Assembly: GCA_027489245.1 (NCBI GenBank)
Contig: JAIYAC010000026.1
Coordinates: 62,001-126,000 of the forward strand
Direction of reading: 5' to 3'
Source of the DNA: Neisseriaceae bacterium
GTDB taxonomy: Bacteria > Pseudomonadota > Gammaproteobacteria > Burkholderiales > Chromobacteriaceae
DNA length: 64,000 nt
Shown here piece after piece: positions 51,621 through 60,640 of this stretch. Below the pieces are notes generated by a model, which was not told the origin of the DNA, searched no databases, and was given only the letters and a program-made list of their open reading frames with translations. Positions within the stretch are counted from its first letter, which is position 1; each line of letters starts with the position of its first letter. Position numbers and translations under genes: made by a program.

Positions 51621-51923
51621 ATGGCACGCATTCTGTTGGCACACCGGGAAGTCATGGCGCTGTTACCGGCAGCGCTGTACAGCATCAGCGTGATCCACGG
51701 CTATCTGTGGATCAGCCACGATGGCGAAGACATTTTGCTGCAGCAAGGCGACAGCTGGGCGCTACCGGCCACCAGCCGGGAACGCATCGTGATCGAAGCG
51801 CTGCGCGGGAATGTGCAGTGCCTGCTGATAGGCAGCCAGGCGGCGTGGCAACAGGCAGCTGGCACCCCCACCTCTGCCTGCCGCGCCCATGGCAGCCTGG
51901 CCAGCGGCAATGGCCAGGCCTAG
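51621..51923 (+). CDS. DUF2917 domain protein
   Basis: Protein of 100 residues whose central part, VIHGYLWISHDGEDILLQQGDSWALPATSRERIVIEAL, is the small cupin-like DUF2917 domain. Function of the family is unknown. AAGGGAG precedes the ATG at 51621. It is divergent from the MocR regulator across 171 bases, so it may be that regulator's target (inference). Its last four bases overlap the convergent LysR gene. Confidence 0.82.
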   Translation: MARILLAHREVMALLPAALYSISVIHGYLWISHDGEDILLQQGDSWALPATSRERIVIEALRGNVQCLLIGSQAAWQQAAGTPTSACRAHGSLASGNGQA

Positions 51924-52813
51924 CCCGCTTGCCAGGCTTGGCCTTCGTCCTCTAGCCAGGCGCAGAAACCGGCGCACAGCGGGTCTTCTGCCAGCGCCAG
52001 CGGCACCACCCACGAGTAGCCGCGCACGCGCACCGCAGGCGCTGGCAGCGCCACCTGTAGTTTGCCGCTAGCCAGTAGCTCGTCAATCACCGGCCGCGGC
52101 CCCAGCGTAATGCCCATGCCGTCTACCGCGGCCTGCAGCGCCAGGTAGTAGTGGTCGAAATGCTGGTTGGCCGCAGGCTGCAGGCCGGGCACGCCGGCGG
52201 CGGCCAGCCAGCGCTCCCATGCTACTGGCCGCGTTTCGGAATGCAGCAGGGTGTGCTGCGCCAGTGCCGCGGCGTCGGGCAGCGGCTGGCGCGCCAGCAG
52301 GGCCGGGCTGGCTACCGGCAGCTCGTGCTCGGTCAGGAAAATATGCGAGACAAAGCCGTGCCAGTGGTCGTTGCCACGGCGGATGGCAATATCGAAATCG
52401 GCGTTCTGGTTGTTGATGATGGCGTCAGAGGTGGCCAGCCGTAGCTCGACCTCGGGGTGGCGGCGCTGGAACTGCGTTAGCCGCGGCAGCAGCCAGTGCA
52501 TGGCCAGCGTGGGGGCGGCATTGATACGCAGCAGCCTGGGCTTCTGGCTTGTGAGTTTTTCGGTGGCGTTGGCCAGGCTGTCAAAGGCGGCTTGCACCAC
52601 CGGCAAATACTGGCGGCCGGCGTCGGTAAGCTGCAGCCTGCGGCCAACCCTGTCGAACAGTGCCAGGCCCAGCCAGTCTTCCAGCAGCTTTACCTGCCGG
52701 CTCACCGCGCTGTGTGTGACGTGCAGCTGCTCGGCGGCGGCCGTCAGGCTTTGGTAGCGGGCGGCCATCTCGAAGGCACGCAGCGCATTGAGCGGGGGGA
52801 GCTTGCGGTTCAT
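51920..52813 (-). CDS. LysR-family transcriptional regulator (GcvA-like)
   Basis: Protein of 297 residues. LPPLNALRAFEMAARYQSLTAAAEQLHVTHSAVSRQVKLLEDWLG is the GcvA-type helix-turn-helix; the effector domain follows with SDAIINNQNADFDIAIRRGN. The ATG at 52813 fits the family start. It is divergent from chrA1 with 77 bases between, so control of the chromate transporter genes is plausible but unproven. Confidence 0.9.
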   Translation of the reverse strand: MNRKLPPLNALRAFEMAARYQSLTAAAEQLHVTHSAVSRQVKLLEDWLGLALFDRVGRRLQLTDAGRQYLPVVQAAFDSLANATEKLTSQKPRLLRINAAPTLAMHWLLPRLTQFQRRHPEVELRLATSDAIINNQNADFDIAIRRGNDHWHGFVSHIFLTEHELPVASPALLARQPLPDAAALAQHTLLHSETRPVAWERWLAAAGVPGLQPAANQHFDHYYLALQAAVDGMGITLGPRPVIDELLASGKLQVALPAPAVRVRGYSWVVPLALAEDPLCAGFCAWLEDEGQAWQAG

Positions 52814-52890
52814 GCTTGTGAGAATAACGCACAAGCAAAGCCAGAAAAAGCCGTTTGTGCCACGGCGCTGGCCGCCCTAGGCTAAGGGGC

Positions 52891-53442
52891 ATGAACACGC
52901 AGATCATCCCAGACAAAAAAGCTCTGTTCCGCGGCTTTTTTCTTATCGGCCTTAGCGGCTTTGGCGGTGTGCTGCCGCAGGCGCAGCACCAGCTGGTACA
53001 ACGCCGCGGCTGGCTTACCGACACCGAGTTTGCCGAGCTGCTGGCACTAGGCCAGATACTGCCGGGGCCGAATATCGTGAATATGGCCGTGGCCATCGGC
53101 AGCCGCTTTCACGGTGTGGCCGGCGCGCTGCTGGCGGTAGCCGGTTTACTGCTGGCCCCGCTGGTGCTGATTCTGCTGCTGGCAACGCTGTACCAACACT
53201 ATCAACACACAAGCTGGCTGCAGCAGCTGCTAGCCGGGCTGGCACCGGCGGGCATCGGCCTGCTGCTGGGCATGGTGCTCAAGCTGGCCGCACGGTTGCC
53301 CCGCCGCCGGCTGCCGTGGCTATTGGCCGTGCTGACCTTTGTTGCCGTAGCAGGCATGCACCTGCCGCTGTGGCTGGTACTGCTGGTGCTGGCACCGCTG
53401 GGCATAGGCCTGGCATGGCGCTACCCGCAGGGAGGGCTGTGA
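52891..53442 (+). CDS. Chromate transporter, N-terminal-type half (short ChrA)
   Basis: CHR-family membrane protein of 183 residues. GFFLIGLSGFGGVLPQAQHQLVQRRGWLTDTEFAELLALGQILPGPNIVNMAVAIG is the CHR signature. Short CHR proteins work as a pair encoded side by side. The next gene, one base later, is the partner. Family members export chromate, but the natural substrate may be another oxyanion. Confidence 0.92.
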   Translation: MNTQIIPDKKALFRGFFLIGLSGFGGVLPQAQHQLVQRRGWLTDTEFAELLALGQILPGPNIVNMAVAIGSRFHGVAGALLAVAGLLLAPLVLILLLATLYQHYQHTSWLQQLLAGLAPAGIGLLLGMVLKLAARLPRRRLPWLLAVLTFVAVAGMHLPLWLVLLVLAPLGIGLAWRYPQGGL

Positions 53443-53443
53443 C

Positions 53444-53959
53444 ATGTTGCTGTTCCTGTTTCTGATGTTTGTACAGTTTTCCCTGCTGGCGGTGGGCGGC
53501 GCCAACGCCATCGTGCCGGAACTGCACCGCTTGGTGGTGACCGAGCTGCACTGGATGAGCGGCCAGGAGTTTGCCGCGCTGTTCGCCCTGGCGCAGGCGG
53601 CACCGGGGCCGAATGTGCTGGTGGTGAGCCTGATAGGCTGGAAGGTGGCCGGGGTACCGGGCGCTATCGTCAGCCTGGCGGGCATTTGCCTGCCGTCGTC
53701 GCTGCTGAGTTTCTGGGTGGCGCGCTGGTGGCAACGTAGCCGTGGCAGCCCGCTGACGATCGCCATCAACAAGGGGCTGGCACCGCTGACTGTGGGGTTG
53801 ATTGCGGCAGGTGTGGCCATGATGGCCGCCAGCCATCCGCCATCATGGGCAGCCGGCCTGCTGCTGGCTAGCTGCGCGCTACTAAGCTGGCGCACGCGGC
53901 TGAACCCGCTGTGGCTGCTGGCTGCGGGCGCTGCCGCGGGGCTGGGCGGGCTGGTGTAA
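53444..53959 (+). CDS. Chromate transporter, C-terminal-type half (short ChrA)
   Basis: CHR-family membrane protein of 171 residues. FVQFSLLAVGGANAIVPELHRLVV and FAALFALAQAAPGPNVLVVSLIGWK are the matching signatures of the second half. It starts one base after the stop of the first half, so the two are certainly co-expressed and probably form a heterodimer with inverted topology, as known for paired short CHR proteins. Confidence 0.92.
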   Translation: MLLFLFLMFVQFSLLAVGGANAIVPELHRLVVTELHWMSGQEFAALFALAQAAPGPNVLVVSLIGWKVAGVPGAIVSLAGICLPSSLLSFWVARWWQRSRGSPLTIAINKGLAPLTVGLIAAGVAMMAASHPPSWAAGLLLASCALLSWRTRLNPLWLLAAGAAAGLGGLV

Positions 53960-54057
53960 GCCAGCCTCCGATAGCTCGCCTGAGGGCGGGCAACAACACT
54001 ACATTGCGATAAAACTTGCTATAGAATTGCCGGCCTTTTCCCGCTGTTGTTGCTTGC

Positions 54058-54837
54058 ATGAAAAAGCCGCTTGCCTTGTTGCCCCTGCTTGTTGCCCTGC
54101 TTTACGCCGCCGTCGAACACTACCAGGCCCCTGCCAGCCCCGCTGCGGCCAACCCTGGGCCCAGCGGGCCGCAAGTGGCCACCCGTTTTGCCGACTGCCC
54201 GCAGCTGTTCTACCGCAACACCCCGCCCGCTATCCCCGCCGAACAGCAACACGCCAGCACACGCGAGCTGTGCTTCGACGATTTTGCCATTCTGTACGAT
54301 GGCGACCGGCGCACGCCGGTATTTGCCGCCGAAAAGCTGTCTGCCCGCAGCCTGGCCGACGCCGACGAAAAACGCACCGACCGCTTCTACGAAGAAGCCC
54401 GCCTGCGCAGCAACGAGCGCGCCACGCTGGCCGACTACCGCGGCAGCGGCTACGACCGTGGCCACATGGCCGCCGCCGCACAGCGCACCACGCCCGAGGC
54501 CATGGCGCAAAGCTTTAGCCTGGCCAATATGGTGCCGCAGGTGCCGGAAAATAACCGTGGCGTGTGGGCGCGCGCAGTAGAGGCCGCCACGCGCAAGTAC
54601 GTGCAGCGCGCCCGCGGCGATGTATACGTGTTTACCGGCCCCTATTTCGATATGCAGCAACCCCCGCGCTACGCAGGCAAGGTGCGCGTGCCCGACGCCT
54701 TGTACAAGCTGGTGTACGACCCGGCCACCGGTAAATCCTGGGCCTACTGGACAGCCAACGCCGACGTGGCCAAGCCGCAAATGCTGACCTATGCCGAGCT
54801 GCAAAGCCGCATCGGCATAAGCTTTCTGCCGCAGTAG
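54058..54837 (+). CDS. Secreted DNA/RNA non-specific endonuclease (NUC1 family)
   Basis: Protein of 259 residues with an N-terminal hydrophobic signal (KPLALLPLLVALLYAAVEHY). The beta-beta-alpha-metal active site is clear: YDRGHMAAAAQ with the catalytic H136, then NMVPQVPENNRGVW supplying the metal-binding Asn. It should cut DNA and RNA without sequence preference in the periplasm or outside. Roles could be nutrient nucleic-acid use or trimming of incoming DNA; the second would be notable next to the uptake-like 10-mers, but this is speculation. Confidence 0.9.
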   Translation: MKKPLALLPLLVALLYAAVEHYQAPASPAAANPGPSGPQVATRFADCPQLFYRNTPPAIPAEQQHASTRELCFDDFAILYDGDRRTPVFAAEKLSARSLADADEKRTDRFYEEARLRSNERATLADYRGSGYDRGHMAAAAQRTTPEAMAQSFSLANMVPQVPENNRGVWARAVEAATRKYVQRARGDVYVFTGPYFDMQQPPRYAGKVRVPDALYKLVYDPATGKSWAYWTANADVAKPQMLTYAELQSRIGISFLPQ

Positions 54838-54958
54838 CGCCACCGCTAGCGGGCAAGGTTGGCCGCAGCAGTGTTTTTTGTTCATGATTTGTACTGGACA
54901 AAAACAGGGCCGCTTTCTATGATCAGGGCAGTAATGAACCCTGCCCTGGCCCGCCATC

Positions 54959-55420
54959 ATGACTTCCGATACTGCCCCCGCACCCCTGCCCGCCCCGGCC
55001 GCCTGGCTGGGCTATGGCGGTGTACTGCCCTTTGCCGCCCTGGCTACCCTGTGCTGGCTAGCCGCTAGCCACGCCGGTTTCTGGTTCGGCCTGCTGCTGG
55101 CCTACGGTGCCGTGATTTTGTCGTTTGTCGGCGCACTGCACTGGGGCTTTGCCATGACGCTGCCGGGGCTGGATAGCGCCCGCCGTAGCCGCATGATGGC
55201 GTGGAGCGTGGTACCGGCGCTGCTGGCCTGGCCGGCCGTGCTGCTACCCGCCGCCCCGGCGGTGGCTACTCTGCTACTGGGCTATCTATTGCATTACCTG
55301 CAAGACCAGCGCCTGTGCCGCCATGCCGACCTGCCCAGCTGGTACCTGCCGCTGCGCCGCCACCTTAGCCTGGCCGCCGGCAGCAGCCTGCTGGCGGGCG
55401 TACTGGCGCTGCAGGTGTAG
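54959..55420 (+). CDS. DUF3429 membrane protein
   Basis: Protein of 153 residues with about five membrane helices. WLGYGGVLPFAALA, LSFVGALHWGFAM and LLGYLLHYLQDQRLCR are features of DUF3429, a family of unknown role. It is the first of three same-strand genes with tiny gaps (3 bases to the next), ending with the ABC1 kinase. The 121 bases before it hold a 10-mer copy at 54858. Confidence 0.85.
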   Translation: MTSDTAPAPLPAPAAWLGYGGVLPFAALATLCWLAASHAGFWFGLLLAYGAVILSFVGALHWGFAMTLPGLDSARRSRMMAWSVVPALLAWPAVLLPAAPAVATLLLGYLLHYLQDQRLCRHADLPSWYLPLRRHLSLAAGSSLLAGVLALQV

Positions 55421-55423
55421 GCC

Positions 55424-55786
55424 ATGAGCCGCTACTTCAACAAACTGGGCGGTTTCCAGCGCAGCCCCGCCGGGCTGGAAAGCCGCCTGCTGGCGCTGGC
55501 GCCGCGCTGCCTGGCTTACGGCACCCTGCTGCTGGGCAGCCCCATCTGCTTGTGGCGGCTGCAAGTCTGGCTTTGGCCGGGCAGCCTTAGCGCACAACAG
55601 GCGGGTATGGTGGATATTCTGGCCATCAGCTGGCTGATTCTGCTGTGGACGGTGGTGTTTACCGTGGCGCTGGGCGCGTGGATCGTACGCATCATGAAAG
55701 GCCCGGCCTACGTGGCCGACGCTTACCCGCTGGCCGACCACCCGCGCCCCGGCAGCCAACCCGCGCTACCGCCACACCATGACTGA
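55424..55786 (+). CDS. Small membrane protein of unknown function
   Basis: Protein of 120 residues with two membrane helices (about 29-48 and 60-87) and a short cytoplasmic C-terminal tail. I recognise no family. It lies between the DUF3429 gene and the ABC1 kinase gene, whose start overlaps its end by 8 bases. That gives an operon-like trio, possibly linked to quinone or lipid homeostasis through the kinase (inference). Confidence 0.8.
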   Translation: MSRYFNKLGGFQRSPAGLESRLLALAPRCLAYGTLLLGSPICLWRLQVWLWPGSLSAQQAGMVDILAISWLILLWTVVFTVALGAWIVRIMKGPAYVADAYPLADHPRPGSQPALPPHHD

Positions 55787-57095
55787 CAACACCAAGTCCC
55801 GCGCCGTACCCGTAGGCCGCCTGTCGCGGCTGGCACGCCTGGGCACCCTGGCTAGCGGCATTGCCGGTGGCATGGTGGCCGAAGGCGCACGCCGGCTGGC
55901 CAGCGGCCAACGCCCGCAATGGCAAGACCTGCTGCTGACCCCCGCCAACGCCACCCGCTTTGCCCACCAGCTGTCGCAGATGCGCGGCGCCGCCATGAAA
56001 ATGGGGCAGCTGCTGTCGATGGACGCCGGCGACCTGCTGCCGCCCACGCTACGCGACATCCTGGCCACGCTGCGCGAAGACGCGCACACCATGCCACTCA
56101 GCCAGCTGGCGGACGTACTGGAGCAGGAATGGGGCGAGGACTGGCAAACGCGCTTCAAACGCTTTTCCTTCCAGCCGGTAGCCGCCGCCTCCATCGGCCA
56201 GGTGCACCGCGCCGAGCTGGCCAGCGGCGAAACACTGGCCATCAAGGTGCAATACCCCGGCGTGGCACGCAGCATTGATAGCGATGTGGACAATGTGGCC
56301 AGCCTGCTGCGCCTGAGCGGCCTGCTGCCACCGGGTTTCGAGCTGGCCACGCTGCTGACCGAAGCCAAGCGCCAGCTGCACCAGGAAGCCGACTACCAGC
56401 AGGAAGCGGCCAACCTGCAGCACTACCGCCAGCTGCTGGCAGGCCACGCCGACCTGCTGCTGCCGCAAGCCGTGCCCGAGCTGTGCACGCCGCGCATCCT
56501 GGCCATGGACTTTATCGACAGCGTGCCCATCACCACGCTGCAGCAGGCACCGCAGGCCGAGCGCGACCGCGTGGCCACCTTGCTATTCGATTTATTGCTA
56601 CGCGAAATTTTCGACTTTGCCTGCCTGCAAAGCGACCCGAACTTTGCCAACTACCGCTACCAGCCAGACAGCGGCCGGCTGGTGCTGCTGGACTTTGGCG
56701 CCACGCGCCGGCTGGCAGCCGATACCGTACAGCACTACCGCCGCCTGCTGTTGGCCGCACAGGCGCAAGACCGGCCGGCGCTGGGCGAGGCGGCCACGGC
56801 GCTGGGCTATTTCCCGCAGCAGGTCTCGGCGCGGCATTACGATGAAGTGATGGGGATCTTCCTGCTGGCGTGCGAGCCGCTGCGCCACGCCGGTGCCTAC
56901 GACTTTGGCAATAGCACGCTGGCCGCCCGCATGCGCGACGCCGGCTGGGCCATGCGCCACGAGCGCGACGCCTGGCACACCCCGCCGGTGGATGCACTGT
57001 TCCTGCACCGCAAAGTAGCCGGGCTGTACCTGCTGGCCGCCCGCCTGCAGGCGCGGGTGGACATAGCCAGCCTGTTTGCCCGCTACGCCTTATAA
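55779..57095 (+). CDS. ABC1/UbiB/COQ8-family atypical kinase
   Basis: Protein of 438 residues. The family's KxGQ element (MRGAAMKMGQLLSMD), the Ala-rich loop AAASIGQVHRA, the lysine in LAIKVQYPGV, and the LLDFGATRR metal-binding motif are all present. It is more like the COQ8-type (ADCK3) group than like E. coli UbiB because it lacks the C-terminal membrane helices. Family members support ubiquinone synthesis; the client here is unknown. Its stop overlaps the convergent heme-degrading-domain gene by 6 bases. Confidence 0.9.
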   Translation: MTDNTKSRAVPVGRLSRLARLGTLASGIAGGMVAEGARRLASGQRPQWQDLLLTPANATRFAHQLSQMRGAAMKMGQLLSMDAGDLLPPTLRDILATLREDAHTMPLSQLADVLEQEWGEDWQTRFKRFSFQPVAAASIGQVHRAELASGETLAIKVQYPGVARSIDSDVDNVASLLRLSGLLPPGFELATLLTEAKRQLHQEADYQQEAANLQHYRQLLAGHADLLLPQAVPELCTPRILAMDFIDSVPITTLQQAPQAERDRVATLLFDLLLREIFDFACLQSDPNFANYRYQPDSGRLVLLDFGATRRLAADTVQHYRRLLLAAQAQDRPALGEAATALGYFPQQVSARHYDEVMGIFLLACEPLRHAGAYDFGNSTLAARMRDAGWAMRHERDAWHTPPVDALFLHRKVAGLYLLAARLQARVDIASLFARYAL

Positions 57096-57581
57096 GGGCA
57101 AACGCGGTACATCGGCCAGGCCGTACTGGCGGGCTAATGCTTCCACCACCAGCGCGTGGTCGGCACGCTGCGCCAGGCCAGACACCCCTACCGAACCGAT
57201 GCACCCTACGCCAGCCACGCGCAGCGGGAAGCTGCCGCCATGGCTGGCGTAGTCGCGCTCGGGCAGCGCGCTGCGCTCGGCTAGGGTTTTGCCTTTTAGC
57301 TGGCAGGCCAACCCCACGGCGTAGGAGCTCTGCTGAAAATGCTGCACCACATTGTGTTTGCGCCGCAGCCAGTCGTCGTTGGCGGGCGTGGCACCGGGCA
57401 GCATGCTGAAAAACAGGCGCTGCTGGTTTACCGTAATGGCAATGGCCAACGGGGCTTGCTGCGCCAGCGCCAGTTCACGCAGCGCCGAGCCCAGCTGCCA
57501 GGCGTCGTTTTCATCAAAATGCGGCAGTACCAGCATGGCTTCCTGCCGGGCTACCAGGGCAAGTTCGTCTTGTAGCAACAT
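57090..57581 (-). CDS. Heme-degrading domain protein (UPF0303/HbpS-like)
   Basis: Protein of 163 residues. VVQHFQQSSYAVGLACQLKGKTLAERSALPERDYASHGGSFPLRV is the UPF0303 signature, a GlcG/HbpS-type fold. Family annotation mentions heme degradation or binding, but biochemical support is thin. It is alone on its strand, between the ABC1 kinase gene (overlapping ends) and modE. Confidence 0.85.
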   Translation of the reverse strand: MLLQDELALVARQEAMLVLPHFDENDAWQLGSALRELALAQQAPLAIAITVNQQRLFFSMLPGATPANDDWLRRKHNVVQHFQQSSYAVGLACQLKGKTLAERSALPERDYASHGGSFPLRVAGVGCIGSVGVSGLAQRADHALVVEALARQYGLADVPRLPL

Positions 57582-57661
57582 GGTTGGTCCTTGATGGCGG
57601 TGCTATCCAGTATGCGGCAGGCAGCGGCAATGGTCATGGCTGATATGCCGCGCGGTGGTGG

Positions 57662-58468
57662 TCAGGCCGGCACGGCCAGTATCACGCTGGACGCCTTGAA
57701 CAGCGCACTGGCCGGCTGGCCCACCGCCAGTGCCAGGGTGTCGCAGCTATCGTTCGTCACCACGGCGGCCACGCTGACACCGCCTGGCAGGGCAATCACC
57801 ACCTCGGTATTCACCGCCCCCGGCTGGATGCGTGCGATCTCGCCGTGCAGCTGGTTGCGCGCCGAAAAGCGGGCGCTGCCCGCGTCGCTGACCAGCATGA
57901 TGGACGATGCCTTCACCAGCGCCAGCGCCTGGGTACCCGGCTGCAAACCCAGGCTCAGCACGCTGTCGTGGGTCACCGTCGCCACAATGCGCTGGCCGGC
58001 CGGGGTCAGCAGGGTGACTTCGTCGTTCACTGCGCCAGGTTTTACTGCCTCGACGGTACCGGCAAACTGGTTGCGTGCGCTGGTTCTCATGGCCATCTTT
58101 CGTATCAGTACATAGTCGTCGGCCAGCGCGGGCGCCTGGCTGGCCAGGCTGACGATAAAACGCTGGTGCTCGGCCTGCAGGGTATGAAAGTTGTGCAAAA
58201 GCTGCGCGCCACGCGCGGTAAGCTGCGTGCCGCCACCGCCTTTGCCACCGGCCAGGCGCGCGACCAGCGGCTCGCCGGCCAGGTTGTTCATGGTGTCGAT
58301 GGCATCCCAGGCGGCTTTGTAGCTCATGCCGGCGGCCTTGGCTGCCTGGGTAATGGAGCCGCAAGTAGCGATGTGCGCCAGCAAGGCCATGCGGTCGGCG
58401 CCGCCCAGTGGCTGGCCGTCTATGGTCATCCACAGGCTACCCTGCAGCTGGATGGTTTTATCAGTCAT
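57662..58468 (-). CDS. modE: Molybdate-responsive regulator ModE
   Basis: Protein of 268 residues. The winged helix (ALLAHIATCGSITQAAKAAGMSYKAAWDAIDTMNNLAGEPLVAR, then GKGGGGTQLTARG) is followed by two Mop domains, each opening with SARNQ. Mop domains bind molybdate and trigger repression of modABC. The ATG at 58468 overlaps the end of modC by 8 bases. A perfect ModE operator lies upstream of modA, so the operon is autoregulated. Confidence 0.95.
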   Translation of the reverse strand: MTDKTIQLQGSLWMTIDGQPLGGADRMALLAHIATCGSITQAAKAAGMSYKAAWDAIDTMNNLAGEPLVARLAGGKGGGGTQLTARGAQLLHNFHTLQAEHQRFIVSLASQAPALADDYVLIRKMAMRTSARNQFAGTVEAVKPGAVNDEVTLLTPAGQRIVATVTHDSVLSLGLQPGTQALALVKASSIMLVSDAGSARFSARNQLHGEIARIQPGAVNTEVVIALPGGVSVAAVVTNDSCDTLALAVGQPASALFKASSVILAVPA

Positions 58469-59165
58469 GGCGGGGCGTGGCCTCGGTAAAGGTGGCCAGG
58501 TTGGCCGCATGGGCCTGGCCGTCGTGCAGCTCGAATACCTGCTGGCCAAACAGCGCCACGTCTTGTTCGTCGTGGGTAATCAGCAGCAGCGGTATCTGCA
58601 CCTGTGCCAGCAGGGCCAGCAGCGTCTGGCGCATGTCGTGGCGCAGCGCCGGGTCCAGCGCGGCAAAGGGTTCGTCCAGCAGCAAGGCACGCGGTTTGGC
58701 CACCAGTGCCCGCGCCAGGGCCACACGCTGGCGCTGGCCGCCGGACAGCTCGCCCGGCAGCTGTTGCGCCATGGCCGCCAGGCCAAAGCTGTGCAGCCAG
58801 TGCTCTACTTCGTCGTACTGCGCACTGGTACGCGGGTTCAGCCAGCCGCGCGCCAGGCCAAAGGCCACGTTTTGCCGCACGGTCAGGTGGGGGAACAGCG
58901 CGTAGTCCTGAAACAGATAGCCCAGCTGCCGCGCCTGCGGCGCCAGGTTTACCCCGCCAGGCTGCGAGAACAGCAGCCGCCCGCCCAAGCGGATATGGCC
59001 GCTGTCTGGCGTCATCAGCCCGGCAATGGCTTTGAGGGTCAGGCTCTTGCCCGCACCGGACTGGCCAAACAGCACGGTGTGCTGGCTGGCCGACTGCAGC
59101 TGTACGTTCAGCTGAAAGCTGCGCTTGCCGGTGCGCAGGGTCTTCTGGATGGCAATATCAAGCAT
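58461..59165 (-). CDS. modC: Molybdate ABC transporter ATPase ModC (short form without TOBE domain)
   Basis: Protein of 234 residues. Walker A GQSGAGKS, signature LSGGQRQR, Walker B LLLDEPFAALD and the switch histidine in LLLITHDEQDV are intact. E. coli ModC is about 350 residues because of a C-terminal TOBE/Mop regulatory domain; here the protein ends soon after the ATPase core. Its last bases overlap the modE start, so the shortening is probably native and not a frameshift artefact. Confidence 0.93.
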   Translation of the reverse strand: MLDIAIQKTLRTGKRSFQLNVQLQSASQHTVLFGQSGAGKSLTLKAIAGLMTPDSGHIRLGGRLLFSQPGGVNLAPQARQLGYLFQDYALFPHLTVRQNVAFGLARGWLNPRTSAQYDEVEHWLHSFGLAAMAQQLPGELSGGQRQRVALARALVAKPRALLLDEPFAALDPALRHDMRQTLLALLAQVQIPLLLITHDEQDVALFGQQVFELHDGQAHAANLATFTEATPRHD

Positions 59166-59173
59166 GCGGCCCC

Positions 59174-59857
59174 CTAGCGCTGTGCTACCCGGCCGGGGGC
59201 CAGGTAGCCTGCGGCCAACAGTACGGTGATGCACACGGCCGAGATCACGCCCACCAGCAGGTTGGCCACATCGTCCTGTCCGGCCTGCACGGCTTCGTAC
59301 ACGGCGATCGACAGGGTCTGGGTTTTGCCCGGAATGCTGCCAGCCACCATCAGCGTGGCGCCAAACTCGCCCAGCGCGCGGGCAAACGCCAGCAGGATAC
59401 CCGCCAGAATGCCACGCCAGGCCAGCGGCAGGGTAATGCGGAAAAACACCGCCAGGCGGCTGATGCCTAGCACCTGCGCCGCCTGCTCCAGCTGGCAGTC
59501 TACCGCCTCGAACGCCGCCCGCGCCGGCTTGAACACCAGCGGAAACGCCACCACGGCAGCGGCGATGACCGCGCCCTGCCAGCTGAAAATCAGGTTGACG
59601 CCCCACTGCGCCTGCAGCCAGCCGCCCAGCGCGCCCTGCCTGCCCAGCAACACCAGCAGGTAATAGCCCAGCACGGTAGGCGGCAGCACCATGGGCAGGG
59701 TCAGCAGCGTGTCCAGCACATCCCGCCCGGGAAAGCGCCCGCGTGCCAGCACAAAGCCGGTAGCCACGCCCGAGAGCGCCGCCAGCAAGGTGGCCAGGCC
59801 GGCGACTTTCAGCGACAGCGCCAGGGCGCCCCACACGGTATCCATGCCGCTTAGCAC
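59174..59857 (-). CDS. modB: Molybdate ABC transporter permease ModB
   Basis: Permease of 227 residues with about five helices. LSLKVAGLATLLAALSGVATGFVLARG and the coupling segment LEQAAQVLGISRLAVFFRITLPLAWRGILAG followed by ALGEFGATLMVAGSIPGKTQTLSIAVYEAV are the ModB signature. The frame opens with GTG at 59857, directly after the modA stop (TGAGTG); an ATG at 59845 is an equally good start. Confidence 0.95.
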   Translation of the reverse strand: MLSGMDTVWGALALSLKVAGLATLLAALSGVATGFVLARGRFPGRDVLDTLLTLPMVLPPTVLGYYLLVLLGRQGALGGWLQAQWGVNLIFSWQGAVIAAAVVAFPLVFKPARAAFEAVDCQLEQAAQVLGISRLAVFFRITLPLAWRGILAGILLAFARALGEFGATLMVAGSIPGKTQTLSIAVYEAVQAGQDDVANLLVGVISAVCITVLLAAGYLAPGRVAQR

Positions 59858-60610
59858 TCAGGGTTTCTGAAAGCCGTAGCGGGCCAGAATGGCCTGCCCG
59901 GCGGGGGATAACACATAGTCGATAAAGCTTTTGGCCTCGCGCGGGTTGGCCGCAGCGGTGGTCGTGGCGATGGGATAACGGATAGCGTCGCCCAGCGGCA
60001 CGGTCAACGCCACGGTGACCTTATCAGCCATCTGCCGGGCGTCGGTAGCGTACACAAAACCGGCGTCCACCTCGCCACGGGCCACGTAGTCCAGCGACTG
60101 GCGCACATTCAGCGTATTAACCGCCTTGGCGCTTACCGCCGGCCACAGCCTGGCCGCTGCCAGCGCGTCCTGGGTATAGCGCCCTACCGGCACGCTGGCC
60201 GGGTTGCCTATCGCTACCCTGGCGTAAGCCGGCTGGGCCAGGTCGGCCAGGCTTTTGGGGGCCAGCTTGCTACCTGCCGGTACCACCAGCACCAGGGTAT
60301 TGCGTACAAAGTTGCGGCGGCTGGCCGGCTGGATCAGGCCCTGCTTTGCGGCCTGATCCAGGGTTTCCTGGTCGGCCGAGGCCAGCACATCCACCGGCGC
60401 CCCTTTGGCCAGCTGCTGCAGCAGCGCACCAGAGGCGGCAAAGTTCAGCAGTACCTTGCTGCCGGGGTGCTGCGCCTCGAAACCCTGCGCCACCTCTTTA
60501 AAAGCATTGGTCAGGCTGGAGGCTGCCGATACCGTGATCTCGCCGGCCACGGCGCTAGCTGCCACCAGGCTTAGGGCCATGCTGGCGACCAGTATGCGAA
60601 AGCGCGTCAT
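59858..60610 (-). CDS. modA: Molybdate ABC transporter, periplasmic binding protein ModA
   Basis: Protein of 250 residues with a Sec signal peptide (ILVASMALSLVAASAVAG). The mature part ITVSAASSLTNAFKEVAQGFEAQHPGSKVLLNFAASGALLQQLAKGAPVDVLASAD is the ModA signature, with the serines that hold the oxyanion. The ATG at 60610 is chosen, with the ModE operator 30 bases further upstream. First gene of modABC-modE. Confidence 0.96.
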   Translation of the reverse strand: MTRFRILVASMALSLVAASAVAGEITVSAASSLTNAFKEVAQGFEAQHPGSKVLLNFAASGALLQQLAKGAPVDVLASADQETLDQAAKQGLIQPASRRNFVRNTLVLVVPAGSKLAPKSLADLAQPAYARVAIGNPASVPVGRYTQDALAAARLWPAVSAKAVNTLNVRQSLDYVARGEVDAGFVYATDARQMADKVTVALTVPLGDAIRYPIATTTAAANPREAKSFIDYVLSPAGQAILARYGFQKP

Positions 60611-60640
60611 CTTGCCCTGCTCCATCCTGAAAAAATGATG

